A DNA stretch of 64,000 bases, taken from contig NZ_LVJH01000070.1 in NCBI RefSeq assembly GCF_001637205.1, positions 1-64,000 of the forward strand, read 5' to 3'. Source of the DNA: Paenibacillus glacialis. GTDB taxonomy: Bacteria > Bacillota > Bacilli > Paenibacillales > Paenibacillaceae. The notes beneath the pieces were generated by a model. That model did no database searches. It had not been told where the DNA came from and saw nothing but the letters and a program-made list of their open reading frames with translations. Below are positions 17,851 to 26,569 of this stretch, in pieces. How positions within the stretch are numbered: position 1 is the first letter of the stretch; the number at the start of each line of letters is the position of its first letter. The position numbers were made by a program, and so were the translations under genes.

Positions 17851-19014
17851 TTAAACGTTAACTTTATTGGCCAATTGCAACAACTCGTTATCGGTAAGTG
17901 CTCTCTTATGCTCCAAAGAGAACTGACGAACTTCTTCCAATAGAACATAGGCTTCCTCGGTTGTAATCTTTATTCCATGCATTCCTAATTTGTGGATGAT
18001 TCCTGCGGTACCTGAGTGTTTACCAATCACCAATTTCCTTTCAAGATTTACATCCTCTGGTGCGAAAGGCTCGAAGAGATGATTCGCTTTGAGACCCGCT
18101 GAGACATGTATACCTGACTCATGAGCAAAAATATCCTCGCCTACAATCGGTTTCCAATTTGGCACAGTTCGCCCTGCAGCTTTTGCTACGAAATTAACTA
18201 AATCTTTCAATTTACGGGTTTCTACTTTAAGATCAAATCCACAGATATATTTAAGCGCCATAATGATTTCCTCAAGGCTGCCATTACCTGCTCTTTCCCC
18301 GATTCCCATGACTGTACCTTGCGCATGTGTCGCTCCGGCACAAACTGCAGCAATAACATTTGCTGTCGCCATACCAAAGTCATTATGCGTATGGCTTTCA
18401 ATGTCAATACCAACTTCGTCGACCAGTAGACGGATCATTTTATAGACATCTAATGGGTTGAAATGACCTACCGTGTCTGATACTCGGATTCGGTCTGCTC
18501 CAGCCGCTTTAATTGTCTTTGCATATTCAATAAGAAAATCCGGATCGGCTCTTGAAGCGTCTTCTCCACTGCAAGATACGTAAAGTTTTTGACTTTTTGC
18601 AAACTCGATAGTTTCAGTAATATTTTCCAAAATCCAGTTTCTATCTTTTCCAAACCGCTCTTTAATATGAAGATCTGATACTGGAAAGCCGATATGAATA
18701 CCTGTCAGTCCGCAATCGATAGATTTTTTAATATCTTCTTTATTAGCACGGTTCCAACCAATCAGCTTGGAATTGAGTTTCAAATCGATAATACGCTTGA
18801 TCGATTCAATCTCCACGTTATTCATTGCTGGAATTCCAACTTCAATTTCATCCACACCAACTTGATCAAGCAGGTAGGCAATCTCTACTTTTTCATCAAT
18901 AGAGAATACAACTCCAGCTGCTTGTTCCCCATCTCGTAAAGTCGTATCCGTCACATAAAGATTCCTATCTTTTCTCTCTGCAGTAAAGTCATGCTTCATT
19001 GATTTCATCGCCAT
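17851..19014 (-). CDS. Homocitrate-synthase-like aldolase, probable phosphonomethylmalate synthase
   Basis: A 387-residue DRE-TIM enzyme with TDTTLRDGEQAAG (22-34) and the metal-binding ESHTHNDFGMA region near residue 200; the family is acetyl-CoA + 2-oxoacid condensation. It resembles NifV/homocitrate synthases and lacks the C-terminal regulatory domain of leucine-pathway 2-isopropylmalate synthase. Homologues in phosphonate clusters (FrbC of FR-900098, the pantaphos synthase) condense phosphonopyruvate with acetyl-CoA to 2-phosphonomethylmalate. The position one transcript away from PEP mutase and next to aconitase-like subunits supports that role. Homocitrate or citramalate synthesis cannot be excluded from sequence alone. 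Start ATG 19014, with a second ATG two codons on. Confidence 0.8.
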   Translation of the reverse strand: MAMKSMKHDFTAERKDRNLYVTDTTLRDGEQAAGVVFSIDEKVEIAYLLDQVGVDEIEVGIPAMNNVEIESIKRIIDLKLNSKLIGWNRANKEDIKKSIDCGLTGIHIGFPVSDLHIKERFGKDRNWILENITETIEFAKSQKLYVSCSGEDASRADPDFLIEYAKTIKAAGADRIRVSDTVGHFNPLDVYKMIRLLVDEVGIDIESHTHNDFGMATANVIAAVCAGATHAQGTVMGIGERAGNGSLEEIIMALKYICGFDLKVETRKLKDLVNFVAKAAGRTVPNWKPIVGEDIFAHESGIHVSAGLKANHLFEPFAPEDVNLERKLVIGKHSGTAGIIHKLGMHGIKITTEEAYVLLEEVRQFSLEHKRALTDNELLQLANKVNV

Positions 19015-19042
19015 TCGCTCCTCTGAATTAAGTTAATTAAAT

Positions 19043-19543
19043 TTATAAAGCAAATCCACCATTTTTTTGCAAATGCGGAATGAGCCCTCCATCAAGTAAA
19101 ATATTCAATAAGATTCCATCAGGAATGTGACAGAGAATGCTATCTGTTCCGTTGACTATAATACGTGAACCCTTGAGATCGATTTCTATCGTATCTCCAG
19201 TTTTGATTGTTTCTGTGTCGGCGGTAATTAGCCAGAGCCCTATATTGGAGGCATTACGGTAATAAATACGGGCAAAAGATTTAGCAATTACTGCTTTGAT
19301 TCCTGCCAGTTTAATGACGTGAGCGGCATGTTCTCTACTTGATCCCGTGCCGAAATTCTCTCCCGCAACCACATAATCCCCAACCTGAACTTTCTGAGCA
19401 AAAGTCGGATCAGCATCTTCTAGAACATGCTTAGCCAATTCAGGGAGGTTCGATCTCAAATGAGATAAACGCCCAGGAACAATGAGATCTGTCGATATGT
19501 TATCACCAAACATCCAGGCTTTCCCCTTATTGAATGCAATCAA
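19043..19543 (-). CDS. Aconitase-family small subunit (LeuD/homoaconitase-like)
   Basis: 166 residues with the swivel-domain pattern GDNISTDLIVPGR, then GENFGTGSSREHAAHVIKLAG and IYYRNASNIGL. It forms the heterodimer with the large subunit encoded just upstream; the TTG start (19541-19543) overlaps the large-subunit stop. In leucine or lysine synthesis this pair isomerises isopropylmalate or homocitrate. Here the cluster context suggests a phosphonomethylmalate substrate. Ribosome-binding site AGGGAGGTG. Confidence 0.85.
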   Translation of the reverse strand: MIAFNKGKAWMFGDNISTDLIVPGRLSHLRSNLPELAKHVLEDADPTFAQKVQVGDYVVAGENFGTGSSREHAAHVIKLAGIKAVIAKSFARIYYRNASNIGLWLITADTETIKTGDTIEIDLKGSRIIVNGTDSILCHIPDGILLNILLDGGLIPHLQKNGGFAL

Positions 19544-20808
19544 GTCCTCACCTCCCTAGGGTCAGTAATTTTCCCATAAATAGCACTTACTGCAGCGGTT
19601 ATAGGGGAAGATAAATAAATACTTGAGTCCGGATTTCCCATTCTCCCTTTAAAATTTCTATTTTGTGTCGACAGACAATTTTCTCCATCGGCTAAAACAC
19701 CCATATGGATCCCTACACAAGCTCCGCAACCAGGAGAAGTAATAACTGCGCCTGCGCCTACTAATTTCTCAATTGCGCCTGACTTTAGCGCAGCTTGATA
19801 TACTGCATGCGATGCGGGTGTTACAATCAGTCTTACATCCGGATGAATCGTATTACCATCCAGTATACTTGCAGCTTGCTCCAAATCCTCAAGCCGACCA
19901 TTAGTGCAAGTGCCTATATATACTTGATGAATCTCCGTCCCTATCACATCGCTAATGTCCATTATATTTTCTACAGAATGAGGCTTGGCAATCAATGGCT
20001 CCAGCTGACTGCAATCTATAAATATCTCTCTTTCATAGTTCGCATTTGGATCCGAGCACATTGGTCGAAACGAATCCTCTCTACCAAAATGCTTTAAATA
20101 CTCGAACGTTACTTCATCTGCTTCAAATAGCCCTACCTTTGCCCCCAGCTCAACTGACATGTTGGAGATAGTCATCCTGTCACTCATTGTAAGATATCGC
20201 AATGCTGATCCCGTATATTCTATCGCTTTATATGTTGCCCCTGAATTACCAAGAAGTCGAAGCAGATGTAAATTGATATCTTTTGATGTGACTCCTAAGG
20301 GCAATTCACCATTCAAGTGGACACGAATACTCGATGGTACAACCATCCATGTCTGCCCTGTGGCCAACGCCGCCGCTATATCAGTGGCACCCATTCCCGT
20401 AGCGAAAGCACCAAAGGCACCTGCCAGCACCGTATGAGAATCGGAACCTAGAACAACGTCCCCTGGACAAACAAATTTCTCTGCATGCACTTGATGGCAT
20501 ATCCCTGTCCCTGCTTTAAAGAACCAACCTCCGTTTGATTCGGCAAATTTCTTCAGTTCTACTGCCTCATTCGAGTACTCCATCCTAGGGCTCGGTCCAT
20601 GGTGATCCACTACAATAACCGGCTTTACTTTTGCAATGCCATCACTTAACTCCTTAAATTTTTTCACTACAAGTGGACCGTTACCATCTGTCATTAAACA
20701 CCTGTTTGGGGAAACTAGAATACTCTCACCAGCGACTACATTCCTACCTAGACGCTGACTAAATATTTTTTCTGTCAAAGTAAACTTAATTTTTTTCACC
20801 TCCTTCAA
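19540..20808 (-). CDS. Aconitase-family large subunit (LeuC/homoaconitase-like)
   Basis: About 422 residues with the Fe-S ligand regions GTCTNGRLEDLEQA (near 295-310) and SPGCGACVGIHMG (near 355-365), three cysteines in total for a [4Fe-4S] cluster. HHGPSPRMEYSN and GSDSHTVLAGAFGA segments are also conserved. It catalyses dehydration/rehydration of a 2-hydroxy-tricarboxylate type substrate; phosphonomethylmalate is the likely one here, as for FrbA. The start is unusual: AGGAGGTG overlaps the nominal TTG (20808). The best-spaced codon after it is ATT at 20790, giving an N-terminus like KFTLTEKIF; a TTG at 20778 is the other choice. Confidence 0.85.
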   Translation of the reverse strand: MKEVKKIKFTLTEKIFSQRLGRNVVAGESILVSPNRCLMTDGNGPLVVKKFKELSDGIAKVKPVIVVDHHGPSPRMEYSNEAVELKKFAESNGGWFFKAGTGICHQVHAEKFVCPGDVVLGSDSHTVLAGAFGAFATGMGATDIAAALATGQTWMVVPSSIRVHLNGELPLGVTSKDINLHLLRLLGNSGATYKAIEYTGSALRYLTMSDRMTISNMSVELGAKVGLFEADEVTFEYLKHFGREDSFRPMCSDPNANYEREIFIDCSQLEPLIAKPHSVENIMDISDVIGTEIHQVYIGTCTNGRLEDLEQAASILDGNTIHPDVRLIVTPASHAVYQAALKSGAIEKLVGAGAVITSPGCGACVGIHMGVLADGENCLSTQNRNFKGRMGNPDSSIYLSSPITAAVSAIYGKITDPREVRT

Positions 20809-21580
20809 GTAGTTGTTTCATACGTGTAATGTTGTGCTCTAACCATTGGCTAAGTTCCACAAGACTGCTACCTCTAAATTTACATTCCAATCCAATGTAT
20901 CCATCATACCCACCTATTTTCAGCCGACTTGCCAATGCATCCCATGGGAAGTAACCGCTACCAACCGAATCGTGTGAGTCAGAGATACCATCGTTATCAT
21001 TCAAATGCAACACCTTAATATAAGGCGCTATCTTATCCCACCAAACCAAAGGGTCAGATTGAATGAGAGCATGTCCAGAGTCGTAGCACATCACAACACC
21101 CATACCAAGGGCCTCTTGGTAAATATGTTTTAAAAAAGTATCCTTAGGATAATCTAAATTTTCCAGTGCTAGCTTGACTGCATACTTATCTGCAATTGGT
21201 ATAAGAAAAGCCAATGACCGTAGTGTGTTTGAAGTACGTTCATGCAATTCCATATCATTCTTCCACATTCGTTCAAAAGGATGTACAACTACGAAAGGAC
21301 ATTCCAGTTCATGCGCGAAAATAATGGATTGAATAGTCAATTCTATAGCTTTTCTCCGTTCATCATCATGAGTAGAGGATAAATCTATCTTTGGAGCGTG
21401 CACTGATTCTACTGCTAAACCAATTTTCCTCAGGAGTCTCCACTCATTCTTCGTTACCTGCTGCTCATTCTTTGCACCAACTGATAATGCATCATAACCT
21501 GCATAACTTATGCGAGTGATTATCTCTTCTACTGGTGCTGCATACCAACAGCCTGTCGAAATCGAATATTTCCAGGTCAT
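20786..21580 (-). CDS. Xylose-isomerase-like TIM-barrel protein
   Basis: 264 residues of the AP endonuclease 2 / sugar-phosphate isomerase superfamily (PF01261). Metal-ligand strands are VVHPFERMW, LALENLDYPKD, MCYDSGHAL, VLHLNDNDGI and GLECKFRGSS. Members include isomerases, epimerases, dehydratases and nucleases. Its 3' end overlaps the aconitase large-subunit start, indicating coupled expression. Possible roles here are isomerisation or dehydration of a phosphonate intermediate; no substrate can be named. Confidence 0.8.
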   Translation of the reverse strand: MTWKYSISTGCWYAAPVEEIITRISYAGYDALSVGAKNEQQVTKNEWRLLRKIGLAVESVHAPKIDLSSTHDDERRKAIELTIQSIIFAHELECPFVVVHPFERMWKNDMELHERTSNTLRSLAFLIPIADKYAVKLALENLDYPKDTFLKHIYQEALGMGVVMCYDSGHALIQSDPLVWWDKIAPYIKVLHLNDNDGISDSHDSVGSGYFPWDALASRLKIGGYDGYIGLECKFRGSSLVELSQWLEHNITRMKQLLEGGEKN

Positions 21581-21599
21581 AGATTTTTCTCACCGCCGT

Positions 21600-22739
21600 C
21601 TATATGCCTTCATCGAGCATCTTACTTATTTGTTGTATACCGTCCGACAAGTCTGCCCCGCCTACAAGCAAGAAAGCAGGAACCGTATCGGTCAATCGTC
21701 TAATAATATCCTCCGATTGGCTTCTAACTTCCGAATCAGAGACATTAAGATATTGATGCCAATTCAAATACGCGGGATCATCAGGACTGTAACAACTCTC
21801 TCTTAGTAAATTTGATGCCATGTAACCATCAACACGGATCAGTTCACACGTATTTTGTTCAGGACGCAATCTCGGAAAAATAATGACATCAATAACTGAG
21901 GATTTTAAATATTCAACATTAAAAATACGCTTAAATTCAGGCGGTTCAATAGGTAATTTCACTTTTGAATACCATAAATCCTCAAATCGCTCATAATGAA
22001 CATCCGGCAACAAATGGTTTAATTGCTTTACCTTATCTAAGGTTCCTACCGAAGTATTTATAAACGATGGCCACTCAAACATGGCCAGTTCTACTTTCGT
22101 ATTTGAAGGGATAAATATGCGATCATTGCTAACCGGTATCGCCCCTTGAAGTATAAAATCAATAAACGTGGTAGTTTTCCCATTTCCAGATTCTCCAACA
22201 ATCATAATTCCCCGATCTTGATAACGAACACCTGCTGCATGAAATATGCTATTTCCTTTAGCTTCTGAGGATCGCGGCATTAAGCTACGCATTAAATGAA
22301 AAACATCTTCATTTAGAGATGACTCTTTGGAACCTAAGACAATACAAGTACGAGTATTTGAATTGATAAAGTAGACGGTTCCCGTATTGAGCTGGTGAAC
22401 TAATCTCCAATCACCGTATTCGGATACTTTGGCCTTCATATCCCAGCGCTCTCCCTTACCGATATGCATTTGAAAGATATCCTCTTGATTGAGCATGCGA
22501 TGACAAACATGACTAATTTCAACGTTTTCAACGACGAAGATAGATGTCACAGACTCCATAGCCGTCTGATTGACCTTGTAGTGTTCCATAAACCTATCAA
22601 TGTACTCTGTGATATATATATCGTTATGGTGCACGCTATATATATCGCCCATATACTCATAATCGACTTGAGATGAATATGTGATATCCAAAACTTGTTC
22701 GATTATTTGGTCTATTGTAATTCGATCAAATGCCGGCAT
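21600..22739 (-). CDS. HPr-kinase-like P-loop protein (second)
   Basis: About 379 residues. Residues ~185-225 have Walker A GESGNGKTTTF followed by GAIPVSNDRI, the HPr kinase/PEP-carboxykinase-like P-loop family. Such HprK-related proteins accompany RiPP clusters; PadeK of paeninodin phosphorylates a serine. There is no HPr protein or PTS gene in the neighbourhood. The start at ATG 22739 is placed after AAAGGAAGTGAG; GTG 22751 is an alternative. Together with the next gene it forms a tandem pair. Confidence 0.75.
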   Translation of the reverse strand: MPAFDRITIDQIIEQVLDITYSSQVDYEYMGDIYSVHHNDIYITEYIDRFMEHYKVNQTAMESVTSIFVVENVEISHVCHRMLNQEDIFQMHIGKGERWDMKAKVSEYGDWRLVHQLNTGTVYFINSNTRTCIVLGSKESSLNEDVFHLMRSLMPRSSEAKGNSIFHAAGVRYQDRGIMIVGESGNGKTTTFIDFILQGAIPVSNDRIFIPSNTKVELAMFEWPSFINTSVGTLDKVKQLNHLLPDVHYERFEDLWYSKVKLPIEPPEFKRIFNVEYLKSSVIDVIIFPRLRPEQNTCELIRVDGYMASNLLRESCYSPDDPAYLNWHQYLNVSDSEVRSQSEDIIRRLTDTVPAFLLVGGADLSDGIQQISKMLDEGI

Positions 22740-23757
22740 TTTTACTCTCACTTCCTTTCAATAGACATCCGTCCAAATAGATATATTCATCATCTAATAT
22801 TTGCTTTAACCGGTTTGATGATTGGTGGTAAGCATCTATTGATAATGGTACAAAACCATGCCATGAAGATCCCGCGCTTGGAAAAATCTCATTTAACACT
22901 AATTTGATCGCTTCTGCTTTACCGAATGCTTCCTGTCTAATTGACCCATAATGAGGGAAGCAGATCTGTTCCAGATGTCCTCTCCTTAAAAAACTTAGAT
23001 GATCGACATCTTTAGCTTGAAGAGAAATCTTCTCATCCTTATCCGGGCGAATCGTGCGATAACGTCTGTAATCCTTAAATATATTACAAAAACGATCTAT
23101 TGTAGGAAAATCAAGATTGAAATAAGTTGGCCACCCCAAACATTGAATTTCTCCGCCACAATCTACTTGAAGCATAATACGGTCAAAAGATAAGAAACTC
23201 CAATCCTTGTTTACACACTCGAGTTGGGCATTTGTTTTGCCACTACCCTTTGGCCCAACAAATATGATTGCGCTTTCATATTTGCAAACAGCGCTTGCAT
23301 GAAGTAGCAATCCTCCTTTCTGCTCCCATCCTCTTAAAAACATATCCCGAATGATCACCCTTAATAGTTGATGAATATGTCTGCCCTCTATGTAATATAG
23401 TTCTACCGTTTTCGATTGAGGATTGCATACAATCAAGTAGTCATTCGTATACAGAACAGGATTCTCGTCGACCTCTTCAGAAATTACACGAAAAGCTTCA
23501 ACATGATGATCTGGTCTCTTGGAAGGATACAGAATTACGTTCTCTTTATTCTCACTTTTGTAGGTAGCAGAAATCGAGGTGAAAATATTTTCACAGCACG
23601 TTATAAGTTTTATCGTACACAACAGCTCATTTTTACCGCTGTATTGATTCGATACTGTAAATAATGGATGAAAAAAAGATACCATGTCCTTGATATTAAT
23701 GTAGTCACCTGTAACGAGAACTTCCATCGCTCCATGAGAAAGGCTACAGGTCTGCAT
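22726..23757 (-). CDS. HPr-kinase-like P-loop protein (first)
   Basis: 343 residues with Walker A VGPKGSGKTNAQ and a downstream SFLSFDRIML, the same arrangement as the neighbouring HPrK-like protein but highly diverged. The first ATG (23757) has little ribosome-binding sequence; the ATG at 23727 follows GGAG closely, so the start is uncertain. The N-terminal half is unassigned. It overlaps both neighbours by 14-26 bases, so co-translation is expected. Possible kinase acting on the product or an intermediate, or a non-catalytic partner. Confidence 0.7.
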   Translation of the reverse strand: MQTCSLSHGAMEVLVTGDYINIKDMVSFFHPLFTVSNQYSGKNELLCTIKLITCCENIFTSISATYKSENKENVILYPSKRPDHHVEAFRVISEEVDENPVLYTNDYLIVCNPQSKTVELYYIEGRHIHQLLRVIIRDMFLRGWEQKGGLLLHASAVCKYESAIIFVGPKGSGKTNAQLECVNKDWSFLSFDRIMLQVDCGGEIQCLGWPTYFNLDFPTIDRFCNIFKDYRRYRTIRPDKDEKISLQAKDVDHLSFLRRGHLEQICFPHYGSIRQEAFGKAEAIKLVLNEIFPSAGSSWHGFVPLSIDAYHQSSNRLKQILDDEYIYLDGCLLKGSESKNAGI

Positions 23758-24442
23758 TCTTTAATCCCGTTACTCGCATGAAAACGTGCTTATGAGCCGT
23801 ATTTTCTCCTGGATGGTTCTCCCACTCGTCAAACTGTACGGTTCCTAGTACTGTAAATTGAGAGAAGATATCCATGCTGGACTCAGACAAATAATGAATT
23901 GGTCTAAATTCTTTCTCTGGTCTTATGTAAGTGTCAGGTTCAATCAAACGACCCCTTCCACAATCTGGGTCTTCTACAGATAAATCTGATAATATAAATA
24001 CACCGTTAGGCTTTAAGACACGATCCATCTCGCTGATCATTCGTTTACGATCCGCCAAATTAAACTGATGGATAACCTTATGCGTAAAGATCGCATCAAA
24101 CTCATTATCCTCAAACTCAAGTTGTAAAGCATCGCCTTTGAGGAACTTCAATGTACCTCCTTCACTCTCGCTTAACCACTCGTTAGCTAATTTGATTCCC
24201 TCCAGTGAAAAGTCAATGCCTGTAACATCAAAACCTTGGTCTTTGAAATAAAAGCATTCTCTACCGTACCCACACCCAATAACAAGCACCTTTTTTACAT
24301 GAAGACGGCTGAATATCTTTACTGCATAGGGAACAGTCGGTCCAGCTTCCCTGCCCCATACCATTCCATGCGACCGATATCTTTCATCTTGCCACTGCTT
24401 TCCTTGATCTTTCTGCTTTTCCCAATACTCAATGTTTTGCAT
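23744..24442 (-). CDS. Class I SAM-dependent methyltransferase, first gene of the cluster
   Basis: 232 residues with motif I VLVIGCGYGRECFYF and GIDFSLEGIKLA, then DAIFTHKVIHQF. It belongs to the Methyltransf_25/tellurite-resistance-like type. The start at ATG 24442 is clear: GAGGTGAAAAT precedes it; a longer frame to 24469 lacks such a site. As the first gene of the long minus-strand run it marks the operon head. Methyl acceptor unknown. Confidence 0.82.
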   Translation of the reverse strand: MQNIEYWEKQKDQGKQWQDERYRSHGMVWGREAGPTVPYAVKIFSRLHVKKVLVIGCGYGRECFYFKDQGFDVTGIDFSLEGIKLANEWLSESEGGTLKFLKGDALQLEFEDNEFDAIFTHKVIHQFNLADRKRMISEMDRVLKPNGVFILSDLSVEDPDCGRGRLIEPDTYIRPEKEFRPIHYLSESSMDIFSQFTVLGTVQFDEWENHPGENTAHKHVFMRVTGLKNADL

Positions 24443-24940
24443 ATTTTCACCTCGGAATAATAATAACATATATAATTACAATTATTGTTATTAAAAGCAT
24501 TGTTTACAATAATTAAAATTAATTATATTATTTAGTATATACATTGGCAATCTCAAATTCTTAAGATTTCCATGAAATTAATATTTTGTAATTCTCCATA
24601 CTTGTAAGCCCTTACTTGGTGAGATGAGGTTGAATTCTCTGTTTGAGTGGATCGTAAAGAGCTTTGGTCAATATAGTGATCCCTGTTTCATAGTTACATT
24701 TTTATACCAGACTTTTAGACGAAAATATCACAGAACAACAATTGGCATTATATGTATATATTTATAATTTTTATTTATAGTTTAATATTGAATATACCAG
24801 TATTCTAAATTCTAAATAAAATCGCTTTTATATGATTAGAGATTCCAATTCGAATAGAAACCCATCTTCGACCGATTGCGACTATCCTAGTTAATTCAGC
24901 TAGATATTATTCGCATCATAATCTGAAGGGAGTCTTGGCC
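24443..24940. promoter_or_regulatory. Divergent intergenic region between cluster and AraC regulator
   Basis: About 500 bases, very AT-rich, with no convincing gene. An inverted repeat AATTATTGT (24480-24488) / ACAATAATT (24506-24514) lies just upstream of the cluster's first gene. On the minus strand TTGTAA and AATAAT spaced by 17 bases overlap it and could form a promoter. The inverted repeat is a candidate operator for the divergently encoded AraC-type regulator. Weak evidence. Confidence 0.35.
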
Positions 24941-25690
24941 ATGTTAGTAATTTTAATAACGATTCGCGATTCAAAGATCCTAAAGAAGTCTCTTGTAGAA
25001 TCTACAACTAGATTGAAGACCCAAGGCATATCAACCTTTATCCACGCTTGCAAAAAAACATCAATCACTATCGATGGGAAAATACACCTTCTAGCTGCAA
25101 AACAAACCGTATTCATCAATTCTGTAACAACAATTGATATCCAGCATCCTGAACATATTCAATGTCTTCAACTCGATTCTGTTAATTGCGAGATTTCCGT
25201 TTTCCTTAAGTTATCTAAGAGTCAGGACTCTTTATTTCATAGATTGTGGAGTTCCTTAGTAAAAGAACAATTGGACCCAGATCTGGGCATATCCTTAAAC
25301 TATTTAGCGTATCAATTGCTCCACGAATACTCTGCAAACATTTCCTATAACTCCACAAAAAAATTAAACCCTCCTATTCTTTATGCCCTCAGGTATATTA
25401 GAAAAAATTACTCTGATATAAATTTATCGCTTCCAATTATCTCAAGGCACATCAATTATCACCCAAACTATTTTTGCAAAGAGTTTAAATACATTGTTGG
25501 TGTAACACCTATGAAGTACTTGCAGCAAATTCGAGTATTAAAGGCTTTGGAGTTGCTTCAGATGAGCACGCTTTCAACGGAGAATATTTCTCAAAAGGTT
25601 GGAATTTCCACTCCCACCTATTTGTCACAGTTAGTCAAACAAAAAACAGGAATGAGCCCGATGAAATACCGTATGTTAACTGTCACTTAA
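24941..25690 (+). CDS. AraC-family transcriptional regulator
   Basis: About 249 residues. The C-terminal 100 residues hold two helix-turn-helix motifs of the AraC/XylS type (LPIISRHINYHPNYF, then STENISQKVGISTPTYLSQL and GMSPMKYR). The N-terminal ~95 residues look like a cupin-type sensing domain. ATG 24941 is chosen because AAGGGAG is 8 bases upstream; a TTG six bases earlier is too close. Divergent placement next to the cluster head suggests it controls the operon; the ligand is unknown. Confidence 0.85.
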   Translation: MLVILITIRDSKILKKSLVESTTRLKTQGISTFIHACKKTSITIDGKIHLLAAKQTVFINSVTTIDIQHPEHIQCLQLDSVNCEISVFLKLSKSQDSLFHRLWSSLVKEQLDPDLGISLNYLAYQLLHEYSANISYNSTKKLNPPILYALRYIRKNYSDINLSLPIISRHINYHPNYFCKEFKYIVGVTPMKYLQQIRVLKALELLQMSTLSTENISQKVGISTPTYLSQLVKQKTGMSPMKYRMLTVT

Positions 25691-25747
25691 ATTAACAAGT
25701 GGGCACATAGCTACCTAAACTCCTGGTGTATATGAATGCCATTCACT

Positions 25748-26453
25748 TCAAGGTGAATGCTTCGTTTGCCATTCAATACGGACCAAATATTGTTTATCAA
25801 TCTTATATCCCACTCCCCGAACGGTTTTAATATACTGTGGCTCTCGCGAATATTCCGAATATGTACCATCACAGTGTTTTGGAGTAAAAAGCCGTTTGGT
25901 CCTTCCAGACCTTTTGATAATGTTATAGATATTGAATACTTGCCCACGATGTGTGGCTAACAAGACTAGGATGGAAAATTCAATCGGGGTTAGAGATACC
26001 TCTTGGCCGTGAACAGTAATCGTATGCTGCTTCTTATTAATAATTAGATCATCAATGACAATTTCTGATGGGTCTGAGATATGGCTTGAGGTAATAAATT
26101 GCTGTCTTCTTAACTGAGCTTTCACCCTCGCGATTAACTCTAGTGGATTAAACGGTTTGCTTACATAATCATCAGCCCATGTCGATAGCCCCGTGATTTT
26201 GTCCAGTGGCTCTTCTTTGGCAGAAAGCATAATAATCGGGATATCAGATTCTTCTCTGATCCGCAGACACGCATTAGTTCCATCCAAATGCGGCATCATC
26301 ACATCCAGAATGATCAAATGGATCTTCTCATGCTGCAGGATTTCCAGAGCCTGTACACCGTCCTCAGCTTCCACAACGAGATAACCTTCATTACGTAAAT
26401 ATATGAAGGATATCCCGAACTTCAGGGTCGTCATCCACGACTAAGATGTTCAT
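25748..26453 (-). pseudogene. OmpR-family response regulator, frameshifted
   Basis: The receiver and winged-helix domains are recognisable. MNILVVDDDPEVRDILH starts at 26453 and then shifts frame near 26395-26410, where two bases appear lost. The receiver continues with LIILDVMMPHLDG (phospho-Asp) and ADDYVSKPFNPLELIARV. In the DNA-binding domain the recognition part (NTVMVHIRNIRE) is in another frame from the ending (YIKTVRGVGYKID). At least two frameshifts, so non-functional. No partner histidine kinase gene is adjacent. VanR-like in sequence flavour. Confidence 0.75.
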
Positions 26454-26569
26454 TCGTATCATAGGCGGTAACCTCCACGTATTTTTTATACCAAAATCAA
26501 TTTCATAAAGCGTCCTCTCAATAATCAGACGAGCCGAATATTACAACATCATTTTTTTGAAAATGGGAG

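Noticed and set aside
17851-20808. Leucine biosynthesis operon (leuACD)
   Set aside because: No leuB nearby, no regulatory domain on the synthase, and tight linkage to PEP mutase and natural-product genes.
5514-24442. Lasso-peptide or other RiPP cluster
   Set aside because: HPrK-like, nucleotidyltransferase and ABC genes are present, but no precursor peptide, recognition element, leader peptidase or asparagine-synthetase-like cyclase was found.
24623-24766. 47-codon plus-strand frame in the intergenic region
   Set aside because: No recognisable motif or ribosome-binding site; AT-rich sequence makes chance frames likely.
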